Part shown: positions 1-7,689 of the stretch, in pieces
Position numbering within the stretch: the first letter of the stretch is position 1
Layout of the letters: every line of letters begins with the position of its first letter
Assembly: GCA_964453155.1 (NCBI GenBank)
Contig: CAYVQU010000055.1
Location: 1-29,770, forward strand
Length of the DNA: 29,770 nucleotides
DNA from: CAYVQU01 sp964453155
GTDB taxonomy: Bacteria > Chloroflexota > Anaerolineae > Anaerolineales > UBA11858
Direction: 5' to 3'
The notes under the pieces: model-generated
Told to the model about the DNA's origin: nothing
The model's database searches: none
The model's input: the letters and a program-made list of their open reading frames with translations, nothing else
Translations under genes and position numbers: made by a program

Positions 1-166
1 ATATTACGAGAAATAGCGTAAGATGTTCTGACCTTTTGTGTGTGGCGGTCTGAGTTTCAAAAAAACTAGTCGGGTTTGCTGCCGCATCTGAGCAGATTTT
101 GGTTTTAGCTTTTTATTTGGCTCGATTGTCTTTCACGATCTGCTTAGTCCCAGTACGGAGGTTGGT

Positions 167-1081
167 ATGCAAAATGGATTATTGGTAGCGGGATATATTG
201 TAGTTATCTTGGGGGTGATCTGGCAGTTGTTCCGTTGGGCGATTAAGCGCGGCGGGCGGCATGTAAAATTAGTAGATCCCCACGATTTTGTGATTTTTTT
301 AGAAGAACAAAAGGAAAAGATTCTAGAACGGTTTGTGCAATTGGATGGGGCCGTCAATTTTCGGGATATTGGGGGGTACCTGACCGAAAGTGGCCGCCGC
401 GTTCTGCCCGGGAAAGTGTTCCGTTCCGACGAGTTGGGGGATCTCAGCGATAACGATCTCTCTAAGTTAAAAGAAATGGGGTTGCAGTTTATCTTCGATT
501 TGCGGAATCGCCGTGAAGTCAAGAAAAAAACGGACCGCATTCCCCCGGGTTTCCCTTTTAAATATGTTCACGCCCCGATTTATGAGAAAGAACCGAAAGG
601 GGAGTATCTCCCCGCAATTCTGTTCAACCGGCATAGGCTTGGCGATATTTTGGCCGAACGCTATTTCTTCATGATCGAAAAACGGGCCGAGGCTTTTGGT
701 AAAATCTTATCCCATTTCGCTGACCCCCAAAACTTCCCCATCGTTTATCACTGCACCGCGGGGAAAGACCGTACGGGGTTGATTACGGCCCTGATCCTTT
801 CCATTCTCGGCGTGCCCGAAGAGACGATCGTGGCCGATTACTCCCTCAGCAATTTAGGCTTCGATCACTATTTCCAGGAATTTGTTGAAGATGCCCGGCA
901 TGCGGCCATGGGTGTCAAAGATATTGAGTTTCAGGGATTTTTTATTGTTCACCCCGATTGGATCCAGCGGATTCTGGATCATCTTAAGGAGCAGTACGGT
1001 TCGGTTGAGCGGTATTTAATAGAAAAAGCCAACATGGACCCATTGACGATCGATCAAATTCGAGCAAATTTGCTGGCGTAA
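167..1081 (+). CDS. Membrane-anchored tyrosine-protein phosphatase
   Basis: Predicted protein tyrosine/serine phosphatase of the bacterial Y_phosphatase3 group, 304 aa. A single hydrophobic segment (about residues 5-26) should anchor it in the membrane, with the catalytic domain following on the cytoplasmic side. The N-terminal substrate-recognition block 'FRDIGGY' (about residues 65-71) is typical of this group. The phosphate-binding loop is the HCx5R motif HCTAGKDRTG, with nucleophile C196 and R202. The ATG is preceded by CGGAGG with 5 nt spacing, which fixes the start. The family dephosphorylates phosphotyrosine, sometimes phosphoinositides; the substrate cannot be read here. It is a lone transcription unit, convergent with the reductase gene on the other strand, with a palindromic terminator between them. 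Confidence 0.9.
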   Translation: MQNGLLVAGYIVVILGVIWQLFRWAIKRGGRHVKLVDPHDFVIFLEEQKEKILERFVQLDGAVNFRDIGGYLTESGRRVLPGKVFRSDELGDLSDNDLSKLKEMGLQFIFDLRNRREVKKKTDRIPPGFPFKYVHAPIYEKEPKGEYLPAILFNRHRLGDILAERYFFMIEKRAEAFGKILSHFADPQNFPIVYHCTAGKDRTGLITALILSILGVPEETIVADYSLSNLGFDHYFQEFVEDARHAAMGVKDIEFQGFFIVHPDWIQRILDHLKEQYGSVERYLIEKANMDPLTIDQIRANLLA

Positions 1082-1104
1082 TATTTTCCCATCAATTTAT
1101 TCCG

Positions 1105-1138
1105 AATTCAGGGGCACGATATATCGTGCCCCTGAATT
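1105..1138. terminator. Bidirectional intrinsic terminator
   Basis: A perfect 34-bp palindrome (arm AATTCAGGGGCACGAT) is followed by T-rich sequence on the plus strand and has AT-rich sequence on the other side. It lies between two convergent genes and can end transcription from both. Confidence 0.8.
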
Positions 1139-1144
1139 TTTATA

Positions 1145-2197
1145 TTACCCTTTCAGCTTTACCAATCCATCAGTCAGAAGTTGGGTAGCCTGGGCACGGA
1201 TCGTTTCATGAGGTTCGATATAGGTAATGCCCAAAATCTCTCGGGATTTGCTGGCATCGAGTTTTACTTCCACCCCGTAATTATTCCGCGTGAATTCCCA
1301 ATTAAAGCCGAACATTGGCCCAATGAGATAGAACATGAATTTGGGCAGTTTGCTGAGTCGCACCGGTAACCGCTTTCCATAGGTTCCTTTCAGGTAAGAT
1401 CCAAGTTGGTAGAGACTGTGCACCTCACTGACCAGGAGAAACCTTCCTTGGGCGGTTTCATTTTCAAGGGCCAGTATGTGGGCTTCAGACACATCTCGGA
1501 CGTCAACGATCCCGTAGTACAGGTCGGGAATACCGGTCGCAAATTGGCCGGCGAAAAATCCAGCTACAGTCTCCGCAGAGATGCCATCCATCCGCTGGGA
1601 AAGCGCCGGCCCAAGAACAAAGGTGGGATTAATGGTCACCAATTCAAATTGCTCTTGCTGTTCCGCAAATTCCCAGGCCGCCTGTTCAGCAATGGTTTTT
1701 GAGTATGAGTAGGGCTGATAATCAACTGAGGCGGTGCTATTCCAGTTTGACTCATTGAGACTTCCCGTGTTCGTAACCTGACATTCATTATTATTCGTGT
1801 AAATAGCGGTCGCGCTGGAAGTCAAAACCACTCGACGAACTGAACCCGAATTAAGTGCCGATCGCAACACATTTAGGGTGCCTTCCTTGGCTGGGCTGAG
1901 AAGTTCTTTATCCACATCCTTTACTTTGGTAGCAAATGGAGAAGCACAATGGATTACGGCCTCACACCCCTTTACCGCGGCTTCAAAACTACCCGATACA
2001 GTGAGATCAGCTTCAAAAAGCTGGAGATTATCTCCGTATTCGGCTTGCATTTCCAAGAGATGGGCAATCTTGGCCTCGGCATTTTTGTTCCGCACGGTGG
2101 CATGGACACGATAGCCCCGTTCCAGTAATTTTTTGACGATCCAACTGGCAATGTAGCCACTGCCGCCGGTTACCATTATGGTTGACTTTGAATTCAT
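1145..2197 (-). CDS. NAD(P)-dependent extended SDR (dihydroflavonol-4-reductase-like)
   Basis: Extended short-chain dehydrogenase/reductase, 350 aa, of the NAD-dependent epimerase/dihydroflavonol reductase type. The Rossmann motif VTGGSGYIASW is at residues 9-19. The sequence after it, with arginine in 'ATVRN', suggests NADP(H). A segment around residues 126-128 (LTSS) and a YSYSK segment (about residues 164-168) give the catalytic Ser/Tyr/Lys arrangement. The family reduces aldehydes or ketones, or epimerises sugar nucleotides; lack of a pathway context leaves the substrate open. The ATG has AGAGGAG 5 nt upstream. Its 3' end faces the tyrosine phosphatase. Confidence 0.88.
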   Translation of the reverse strand: MNSKSTIMVTGGSGYIASWIVKKLLERGYRVHATVRNKNAEAKIAHLLEMQAEYGDNLQLFEADLTVSGSFEAAVKGCEAVIHCASPFATKVKDVDKELLSPAKEGTLNVLRSALNSGSVRRVVLTSSATAIYTNNNECQVTNTGSLNESNWNSTASVDYQPYSYSKTIAEQAAWEFAEQQEQFELVTINPTFVLGPALSQRMDGISAETVAGFFAGQFATGIPDLYYGIVDVRDVSEAHILALENETAQGRFLLVSEVHSLYQLGSYLKGTYGKRLPVRLSKLPKFMFYLIGPMFGFNWEFTRNNYGVEVKLDASKSREILGITYIEPHETIRAQATQLLTDGLVKLKG

Positions 2198-2260
2198 GTT
2201 TCTCCTCTAGAACTTAAAATTAGTTGTTTTTATCTTGAAATTCACTTACCTGAAGTTATT

Positions 2261-2665
2261 TCATTCTTCCTCACTCGCTTTAAATGCCAATGAAGCAGAG
2301 TTGATGCAGTAACGCAGCCCCGTCGGTTGGGGTCCATCGGTGAAAACGTGGCCCAGGTGAGCATCACAGCGATCGCAAAGCACTTCTGTGCGGACCACGA
2401 AATGGCTAGAATCTTTTTCTTCGCGAATATTAGCATTCTCGGCCTGATCGTAGAAACTGGGCCACCCACAGCCGTGATCGTATTTAGTGGTGGACTCAAA
2501 CAACTTGGCCCCACAGCCAATGCATTTGTAGGTACCTTTTTCAAAAAACTTATCGTATTTGCCCGTAAAAGGGAGTTCGGTCCCTTTTTGGCGAGTGACG
2601 CGATATTGCTCTGGGGTGAGTTGGGCGCGCCATTCGGCCTCGGTTTTGGTGATTTTCTTGGTCAT
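2261..2665 (-). CDS. msrB: Peptide-methionine (R)-S-oxide reductase MsrB
   Basis: Repairs oxidised proteins by reducing methionine-R-sulfoxide, with thioredoxin usually as electron donor. From the ATG at 2665 the protein is 134 aa. Zinc-binding CxxC pairs are C48/C51 and C97/C100, the catalytic cysteine is C120 in RYCIN, and C66 in GCGWPSF is a probable recycling cysteine. The motif RTEVLCDRCDAHLGHVF is diagnostic. An in-frame ATG at 2692 would add nine residues, but AGAGG lies 8 nt before the ATG at 2665 and homologues usually begin near the 'TEAEWRAQLTPEQY' segment, so the shorter form is preferred. It is divergent from the MATE exporter gene and looks cytosolic. Confidence 0.95.
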   Translation of the reverse strand: MTKKITKTEAEWRAQLTPEQYRVTRQKGTELPFTGKYDKFFEKGTYKCIGCGAKLFESTTKYDHGCGWPSFYDQAENANIREEKDSSHFVVRTEVLCDRCDAHLGHVFTDGPQPTGLRYCINSASLAFKASEEE

Positions 2666-2751
2666 AATTGCCTCTGGTGATGATTTTTGCAATCAATTTG
2701 AAGGGAAAGACACTTTTAGACTACGGTGCCAGCAACATTATTACGTTTCTG

Positions 2752-2788
2752 GTTCCTATAGGAACTGTGATAAGATTCGCCGATCACA
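2752..2788 (+). promoter_or_regulatory. Palindrome plus inverted repeat upstream of MATE gene
   Basis: A perfect 14-bp palindrome GTTCCTATAGGAAC (2752-2765) is followed directly by TGTGAT (2766-2771) and its inverse ATCACA (2783-2788). The second repeat ends 13 nt before the MATE start codon. It may be an operator pair, or an mRNA hairpin affecting translation of the exporter. The binding protein is unknown. Confidence 0.4.
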
Positions 2789-2801
2789 ATAGGTGGTGGC
2801 T

Positions 2802-4136
2802 ATGACCCCAAAATCACATCCGTTTACCCGCAATCCCCATCGTACTTTAATTTCTTTTTCCATCCCAGTGTTGTTCTCGATGACGGCCGAACCCATTACG
2901 GCTTTGGTGGATACCGCGTTCATTTCATCTCTGGGGGTTAATCCCTTGGCCGCGTTAGGGGTGGGAACGACGGCTTTATCTAGTATTTTTTGGGTTTTCA
3001 ATTTTCTGGGGATTGGCACTCAAACTGAAGTCGCTCAAGTTTACGGCAAAGGACGCGCAGATCGGGCCGAAAGGATCACTAGTTTGGCGTTGGTGTTGGC
3101 CGTGATCTTCGGCTTATTCTTGATTGTGGTGCTTGGTCCTACCTCGAACTGGTTAGCCGGTTTATTAGGCGCTGCAGGGCCGGTTCAAGCGTACGCCGTT
3201 AGCTACATGCGAATTCGCCTGTTTGGGGCTCCGGCGGTTTTATTGATGATGGTTTCTTTTGGGGCTTTACGGGGTCTCCAAGATATGAGAACCCCGCTGT
3301 GGGTGGCACTGGGGCAAAATGGTTTGAATGTACTGCTCGATTGGCTGTTCATCTTTGGGTTGGGGCCGTTCCCCGAATTGGGCGTCGCGGGCTCTGCCTT
3401 GGCTAGCACGCTCAGCCAATGGGTGGGGGCAGTGACTTTACTCGTGCTGATCTTCAGGAAAATAGGATTATCATGGTCGTTCAGGTGGCGAGACGCAACC
3501 AATTTACTCCAAGTCGGTGGGGATTTATTTGTTCGTACTGCCCTGATGAATGTATTTCTGATCTATATCACTCGGGCTGCCAATAATATTGGTGCTAATG
3601 CTGGCGCTGCCCATCAGGTTATTCGGCAGGTTCACGGGTTTACGGCCCTGGCTTTGGATGCTTACGCTACGACCGTCCAATCACTAGTTGGCTATTTTAT
3701 TGGGCGATCTTCTCTGCGGTGGGCAAAAAGAGTTGTGACAGTCGGCGCCTATTGGAGTGTGGGTACCGCAGTAGCTTTGGGCGTTCTCATGTGGGTTGGG
3801 CGGGGCGTGGTAATTGATTTGCTGGTCCCAGCCGCCTCGATTGCGATGTTTGTCCCGGCCTGGGCGGCTTCTGCAATTTTTCAACCTTTAAATTCAATAG
3901 CTTTTCTCACGGATGGGACCCATTGGGGGACCGGCGATTATCGATTTCTTCGGAACGCAATGTTTATAGCCTCATTGACCGGGGTAATTGGCATTTGGAT
4001 TGGGGAGCAAGCTGGCATCCAAACCCTGGTTTGGGTATGGATCATGGTGGGTGTTTGGAATACAGTCCGGGCCACATTTGGGCTATTACGCATCTGGCCT
4101 GGGATTGGAAAGAGTGCGTTACGGAAAATTAATTAA
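2802..4136 (+). CDS. MATE family multidrug/metabolite efflux transporter
   Basis: Inner-membrane exporter of the multi-antimicrobial extrusion family, 444 aa, with about twelve predicted membrane segments in two similar halves, the usual MATE size. Seen in the sequence: an N-terminal 'IPVLFSMTAEPITALVDTAFIS' region with the LVDT signature, and 'GALRGLQDMRTPLWV' at the end of the first half, both typical of DinF-like members. The family exchanges cations (H+ or Na+) for organic cations or other compounds; the substrate is unknown. The ATG at 2802 has AGGTGG 5 nt upstream. An in-frame GTG at 2793 is possible but lies inside that ribosome site. It is divergent from msrB. Confidence 0.92.
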   Translation: MTPKSHPFTRNPHRTLISFSIPVLFSMTAEPITALVDTAFISSLGVNPLAALGVGTTALSSIFWVFNFLGIGTQTEVAQVYGKGRADRAERITSLALVLAVIFGLFLIVVLGPTSNWLAGLLGAAGPVQAYAVSYMRIRLFGAPAVLLMMVSFGALRGLQDMRTPLWVALGQNGLNVLLDWLFIFGLGPFPELGVAGSALASTLSQWVGAVTLLVLIFRKIGLSWSFRWRDATNLLQVGGDLFVRTALMNVFLIYITRAANNIGANAGAAHQVIRQVHGFTALALDAYATTVQSLVGYFIGRSSLRWAKRVVTVGAYWSVGTAVALGVLMWVGRGVVIDLLVPAASIAMFVPAWAASAIFQPLNSIAFLTDGTHWGTGDYRFLRNAMFIASLTGVIGIWIGEQAGIQTLVWVWIMVGVWNTVRATFGLLRIWPGIGKSALRKIN

Positions 4137-4170
4137 CTTAACTCATGTTACGCAGGATATGCAAAATGAG

Positions 4171-4247
4171 CCAGAAAATTCAGCACTTCGACTGCGCTCA
4201 GTGCAGGCTCTGAGTAGCGATAGCGTATCGAAGGGTAAATTTTCTGG
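4171..4247. repeat. Intergenic inverted-repeat element (CTGAGTAG/TATCGAAGGG family)
   Basis: A 77-bp element bounded by perfect 10-bp inverted repeats CCAGAAAATT (4171-4180) and AATTTTCTGG (4238-4247). The inside reads cttcgactgcgctcagtgc, then ctgagtagcga and gtatcgaaggg. These words recur in the gaps near 8.45, 14.2 and 25.9 kb. It follows the MATE stop codon and could act as its terminator. The rest of the 384-bp gap holds the candidate RNA below. Confidence 0.65.
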
Positions 4248-4318
4248 TTTTGAATACTGTCGTGAGTAACATCAGTTGACCTAATCTGGATATTGATGAA
4301 ACGATAGGGGGGAATTTT

Positions 4319-4346
4319 TTGTATTTTAGACGCTTACTGCTATAAT
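4319..4346 (+). promoter_or_regulatory. Putative sigma-70 promoter
   Basis: A consensus TATAAT at 4341-4346 is preceded by a weak -35, TTGTAT (4319-4324), at 16 bp. It would start a transcript near 4353, about 170 nt before the pentapeptide-repeat gene. Confidence 0.5.
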
Positions 4347-4352
4347 GAATTT

Positions 4353-4486
4353 ATCAGGACGGGGCTTTCCCCCCTAATTCGTATTGATCTGATTTGAATC
4401 CCATCTGGCTGCATATTCTTGACCAGATTTAGCTACCTCCCATAGAACTTTGAAGCGCCTTATTTTGCTTGAGGGCTTCTTTTTTT
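4353..4486 (+). ncRNA. Candidate small RNA or leader attenuator
   Basis: This stretch between a plausible promoter and a hairpin followed by seven T contains no convincing ORF. It has a GGGG/CCCC hairpin near 4370 and a perfect ATCTGG/CCAGAT hairpin at about 4404-4429, then the terminator. It could be a free-standing sRNA of about 130 nt or a 5' leader controlling the pentapeptide-repeat gene by attenuation. I do not recognise it as any riboswitch or RNA family I know. Confidence 0.35.
4452..4486 (+). terminator. Intrinsic terminator upstream of pentapeptide-repeat gene
   Basis: An imperfect stem, GAAGCgCC against GG-GCTTC, spans 4452-4479 and is followed by TTTTTTT (4480-4486). It lies 35 nt before the ATG of the next gene on the same strand, so it either ends an upstream RNA or acts as an attenuator. 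Confidence 0.6.
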
Positions 4487-4520
4487 GTTTGTCTGCGTAA
4501 AAAAGCTTTAGGAGTAGAAT

Positions 4521-5267
4521 ATGGATAGCTTCCTGCCAAAAATTAGAAAACTGTCTGCGGAAAAGCCAATTTTTTGGTCGGTACTTGTCTTTGTGATTGC
4601 CGCAGTGCTGGTTGGGCTGCTATCTCTGTTATTTTACGGTACGGAATTTTACGAAAAATACCTCCTCAAAGCCCAGGGGATGCTCCTTGAGTTACTGATT
4701 TTGGGGGCTTTTGTGTATTGGCTCAACTGGTTAGGTGAACGTCAGCGCACAATCAAACGATATTTGGAAGAGATCAAGGATTATTCAGAATGGCTGGAGC
4801 CCGATGCGACGTATCGGATCGTTGGTAATATCAAAAGGCTCAATCGAGAAGGCGTCACCCAAATAAACCTGGAGGGCGCTTGTCTGAAGGGGGCTTTTTT
4901 ATGGGAAGCCAATTTGGCCGGGGCCAATTTGAAGGGCACGAATTTGGAGGGAGCTTTGTTGGTGAAAGCCAATTTACGAGGCGCGATCTTGGAGAATGCC
5001 AACCTGAAGGAAGCCAGTTTGAGCAAGGCCGATCTAACTGGGGCGAGTTTGTGGGAAGCAGAATTGTGCGATGCTTTTTTAGGAAAAGCCAACCTGACAG
5101 AGGCCAACTTGCGGGGTGCCAATTTATTGGGAACCGACTTGCTTCAGGCCGATTTAGCCGCAACTGAGCTTGCGGGGGCCATCTATAATTCCGAAACGAA
5201 CTGGCCGAAAGGGTTTAATCCGCGTATAACTCGGGCCGTACTGGTTGAAAATAGGGTTACGAAATAG
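4521..5267 (+). CDS. Membrane-anchored pentapeptide-repeat protein
   Basis: 248 aa. Two hydrophobic segments near residues 18-40 and 52-72 are followed by a short charged linker. A run of about twenty A(D/N)LxG-type pentapeptides then spans about residues 113-220, which should fold into a right-handed quadrilateral beta-helix. The repeats (for example ANLAG ANLKG TNLEG) are very regular. Pentapeptide proteins have varied roles (scaffolds, gyrase protection), and membrane-tethered ones are mostly uncharacterised, so no function is assigned. AGGAG lies 7 nt before the ATG. The 3' end overlaps the convergent MFS gene by 11 bp. A possible attenuator precedes it. Confidence 0.85.
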   Translation: MDSFLPKIRKLSAEKPIFWSVLVFVIAAVLVGLLSLLFYGTEFYEKYLLKAQGMLLELLILGAFVYWLNWLGERQRTIKRYLEEIKDYSEWLEPDATYRIVGNIKRLNREGVTQINLEGACLKGAFLWEANLAGANLKGTNLEGALLVKANLRGAILENANLKEASLSKADLTGASLWEAELCDAFLGKANLTEANLRGANLLGTDLLQADLAATELAGAIYNSETNWPKGFNPRITRAVLVENRVTK

Positions 5268-6474
5268 TTTTTGAGTTAGCTTCCGTCCACCAGATCACGA
5301 GAATTGACAGCAAACTCATTACGCCCAACCCGATGATCAAGGGCAGCACCGTCCCGTTGTATTGTTGACCGATGATGGCACCTAAAGGGGTAGAAATAAA
5401 GGTAGACAGCGACCCCACTACGGCTGCCCCGATTCCAGCCAGATTTCCCAGGGGTTCCATCGCCAGGGAATTCTGGTTGCCGAACAAAATCCCCACACAG
5501 AAAAACGTCAGCATCAGATAGGTCATCATAAACCACAACGGTGGCTGCCCAGCTTGTGCGCTTGCGATGCAAAATCCAACCACTGCCAGCCCAAAAGTGA
5601 TCACCAGTGCCCAGCGCACCAGAAAGCGCATCCCAAAGCGCATCACTAGGCGGGTATTGGTTAATGAAGCCAAACCCAGCGAAAAGGCAATCACCCCGAA
5701 AAAGAGGGGGAATCGGTCGCCCAGGGCATATTGCTCCTGAAAAATCTGCTGGCTGGAATTGAGATAGCCGATAAAGGCCCCGCTGATCAGCCCGGCGGAG
5801 AGGGTATACCCTAACGCAGTGCGATTTTTAATGATTTCCAAGGTGGCCTTAAGAATCCGCTTTATTGAAAACGGCAGTCGATTTTCTGTTGCCAACGATT
5901 CAGGCATGCGGAAGGCAAACCAAGCCAGGGAAATGAGCGCAAAAAACATCAAGCTGACGAAAATCGTGCGCCAACCGGCAAAGAGCAGCACCGCTTGCCC
6001 TAGTGAGGGGGCGATCATGGGGACGAGAATGAAAACCGTCATCACAAACGACATTACCTGGGCCATTTTCCGGCCCTCAAAGCGATCGCGGACCAGGGCC
6101 ATGGTTACGGCCCGCGGGGCAGAGACCCCGATCCCTTGCAGCAACCGCCCGGCCAACATCATCGGAAAATTGATGGAAAATGTTGCCAGCAGGGACCCCC
6201 CAAGATACAGCACATATCCGCCGTAAATGGCTGGTTTGCGTCCAGTTTTGTCTGAAAGCGGGCCAAAAAACAACTGGCCTACTGACAGGCCTAAAAATAT
6301 CATCGAGACGACTAATTGGCGGTCATTGGGATTTTGAACCCCCAACTCGGCCCCAATTTGGGCTAAGGCCGGGAGCATGGCATCGATCGATAAGGCCGTC
6401 AGTGACATCATCAGCGAGACGATGATGACGAATTCGGTATAGGATGGCCATTGTTTGTTTGCGTTAGTGTTCAT
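5257..6474 (-). CDS. MFS multidrug exporter, Bcr/CflA family
   Basis: Drug:H+ antiporter of the 12-helix DHA1 type, about 405 aa from the ATG at 6474. Diagnostic are 'LTALSIDAMLPALAQIG' in helix 1, the loop 2-3 motif 'FGPLSDKTGRKPAIYGG' (the GxLaDrxGrkxxl signature) and 'RLLQGIGVSAPRAVTMALVRD', which is characteristic of Bcr/CflA. The family exports bicyclomycin, chloramphenicol, sulfonamides or small metabolites such as cysteine; the substrate here is unknown. An in-frame ATG at 6501 would add nine residues. That codon touches the T-stretch of a terminator hairpin and has no ribosome site, so 6474 is preferred, although its own ribosome site is weak. Tail-to-tail overlap with the pentapeptide gene. 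Confidence 0.93.
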   Translation of the reverse strand: MNTNANKQWPSYTEFVIIVSLMMSLTALSIDAMLPALAQIGAELGVQNPNDRQLVVSMIFLGLSVGQLFFGPLSDKTGRKPAIYGGYVLYLGGSLLATFSINFPMMLAGRLLQGIGVSAPRAVTMALVRDRFEGRKMAQVMSFVMTVFILVPMIAPSLGQAVLLFAGWRTIFVSLMFFALISLAWFAFRMPESLATENRLPFSIKRILKATLEIIKNRTALGYTLSAGLISGAFIGYLNSSQQIFQEQYALGDRFPLFFGVIAFSLGLASLTNTRLVMRFGMRFLVRWALVITFGLAVVGFCIASAQAGQPPLWFMMTYLMLTFFCVGILFGNQNSLAMEPLGNLAGIGAAVVGSLSTFISTPLGAIIGQQYNGTVLPLIIGLGVMSLLSILVIWWTEANSKTIS

Positions 6475-6504
6475 ATTTTTTTTCTTTTCTACGCTGGGCA
6501 TAAA

Positions 6505-6534
6505 ATATCCCCCGCAAGTTCCTGCGGGGGATAT
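6505..6534 (-). terminator. Intrinsic terminator after DUF4386 gene
   Basis: A perfect 12-bp stem, ATATCCCCCGCA with its inverse TGCGGGGGATAT, has a 6-nt loop. On the minus strand it is followed by TTTT. It separates the DUF4386 gene from the downstream MFS gene. Confidence 0.7.
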
Positions 6535-6571
6535 TCATTGTAACTGGGGATACAGTTCTTGGGAAGGAAAT

Positions 6572-7267
6572 TTATCCGGTAGCAGGGTTATCCTTCCAAA
6601 TGGGATTGAAACCTTTCACGATCAGCCACACGGCCATTACCATTTCTTGTAAAAAGATTGGGAAATTTAATATAAAGGTGCCTCCTGACATGGAGCTGTC
6701 CATCAGACCGAACAGATCTAAAAAGCCCGTGGCGAAATGTAACAGAATGGCAATGAGGCCCCAAATCGAAAGCCACCGGGGGACTAACTGCGAGGTGTAC
6801 AGCAAGTAGTAAAGCATCAGCGCACCCAGGCTAAACAAAATGATGAGCAAGATGTTGATGCTGTCACCAATCTCGAGCAATGTTGCTCCCCACCTTTGGA
6901 ACGCAGCCGGATCAGAACCGTCAACAAATTCTCGAGAGAAAATGGCTATTAATAACCAGCTTAGGGTGATCCCCATATAAGTCACGGTCTCGAGTACGCC
7001 CCGAAATATCACGTACCCTATTGCCAAGACTTCGTTGATTTTCTTCAGGACGGGGAACAATACTGCGGGAATCAGTGCCAGTGCTAACCCCATCAGGAAG
7101 ATACATAATGCGCCGATAATTGTTTGGTTTTGATTGTTCGCCACAGCCGGCAGGTATTCGGCGGCACTGCTAACCGATTGGGTCAATAGGACGCTGGAAA
7201 TCCCGGCCGCGGTGCCGATGATAAACAGCACCCCGACCCAGATTGAATTTTTGCGATAGTGGTTCAT
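6572..7267 (-). CDS. DUF4386 family membrane protein
   Basis: 231 aa integral membrane protein with about six hydrophobic helices. The opening 'NSIWVGVLFIIGTAAGISSVLL' and the segment 'RGVLETVTYMGITLSWLL' match the style of DUF4386 proteins, which have no established function. They are often found near small transcriptional regulators and stress or transport genes. The ATG has AGGAG 8 nt upstream. It is transcribed in the same direction as the XRE regulator pair upstream, with about 180 nt of repeat-rich sequence between. A terminator hairpin follows it. Confidence 0.8.
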   Translation of the reverse strand: MNHYRKNSIWVGVLFIIGTAAGISSVLLTQSVSSAAEYLPAVANNQNQTIIGALCIFLMGLALALIPAVLFPVLKKINEVLAIGYVIFRGVLETVTYMGITLSWLLIAIFSREFVDGSDPAAFQRWGATLLEIGDSINILLIILFSLGALMLYYLLYTSQLVPRWLSIWGLIAILLHFATGFLDLFGLMDSSMSGGTFILNFPIFLQEMVMAVWLIVKGFNPIWKDNPATG

Positions 7268-7330
7268 TGGGTGTTCTCCTAAAATGATTATTTCAATCCA
7301 TTGTGAACAAAATTATCTTTATACAGTCGC

Positions 7331-7425
7331 CCGATGCTAAAGCCTGGGGCTAATAGCTAAAGCCCGTTGAAACGGACTACAGGGCGCCGGCCATTTGCTT
7401 TGAGCCGGGAAGTTCCAGTTCCCGG
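7331..7425. repeat. Intergenic repeat/hairpins between DUF4386 and XRE genes
   Basis: Two related words, gctaaagcctggggc and gctaaagcccg, occur within 7336-7365. A separate perfect hairpin follows: CCGGGAA (7405-7411), a 7-nt loop, and TTCCCGG (7419-7425). There is no ORF support. It probably holds short dispersed repeats and may act as the terminator of the XRE operon on the minus strand. Confidence 0.45.
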
Positions 7426-7448
7426 TGGACGCGGGTTCGATAGGAGGC

Positions 7449-7688
7449 CTAGGAATTCGTTTCTTCCGCACCATTCTCGGGTTCGTACGAAAATACTTCG
7501 TCCAAAGTCACCCCAAAAACCAGTGCGATCCGAAAAGCCAATTCCAGTGAAGGGGAGTATTTCCCTTTTTCCATCGCAATGATGGTTTGCCGGGTGACCC
7601 CGACCTTCTGAGCCAATTGTTGCTGGGTCATTTCATCATTGAAGAAGCGTAATTTGCGAATATTGTTTTGAATATAGCGTTTACTCAT
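7449..7688 (-). CDS. Small XRE-family transcriptional regulator
   Basis: 79 aa, essentially a single Cro/C1-type helix-turn-helix. The DNA-binding region 'MTQQQLAQKVGVTRQTIIAMEKGKYSPSLELAFRIA' (about residues 20-55) is textbook. A short acidic tail replaces any effector domain. Such stand-alone regulators usually repress their own operon. It starts one base after the stop of the upstream membrane-protein gene, with GGGGAG as ribosome site, so the two are co-transcribed and probably translationally coupled. A likely operator lies before the operon. Confidence 0.9.
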   Translation of the reverse strand: MSKRYIQNNIRKLRFFNDEMTQQQLAQKVGVTRQTIIAMEKGKYSPSLELAFRIALVFGVTLDEVFSYEPENGAEETNS

Positions 7689-7689
7689 C

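Noticed and set aside
1..166. Possible gene or RNA at the left edge of the window
   Set aside because: No coding frame continues in from the edge and no RNA structure is evident. Only the ribosome site of the phosphatase gene at 156-161 can be supported.
1908..1916. TTATCCACA, a perfect DnaA-box match
   Set aside because: It is a single copy inside the reductase coding sequence with no cluster or AT-rich unwinding region nearby. One 9-mer match is expected by chance, so it is not evidence for an origin despite the parS sites elsewhere in the window.
2766..2788. TGTGA...TCACA resembling a CRP/FNR-type site
   Set aside because: The half-sites are separated by 13 bp between the pentamers instead of 6, so it does not fit the CRP spacing. 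It is kept only as a generic inverted repeat.
4353..4486. 6S RNA, SRP RNA or a known riboswitch
   Set aside because: The interval lacks the long closing stem and central bubble of 6S RNA and the GGAA-type apical motif of SRP RNA, and I recognise no riboswitch consensus, so only a generic RNA candidate is proposed.
4781..5163. Long antisense frames opposite the pentapeptide-repeat gene
   Set aside because: They are regular only because the sense strand is a pentapeptide repeat. They have no ribosome sites and no recognisable protein features.
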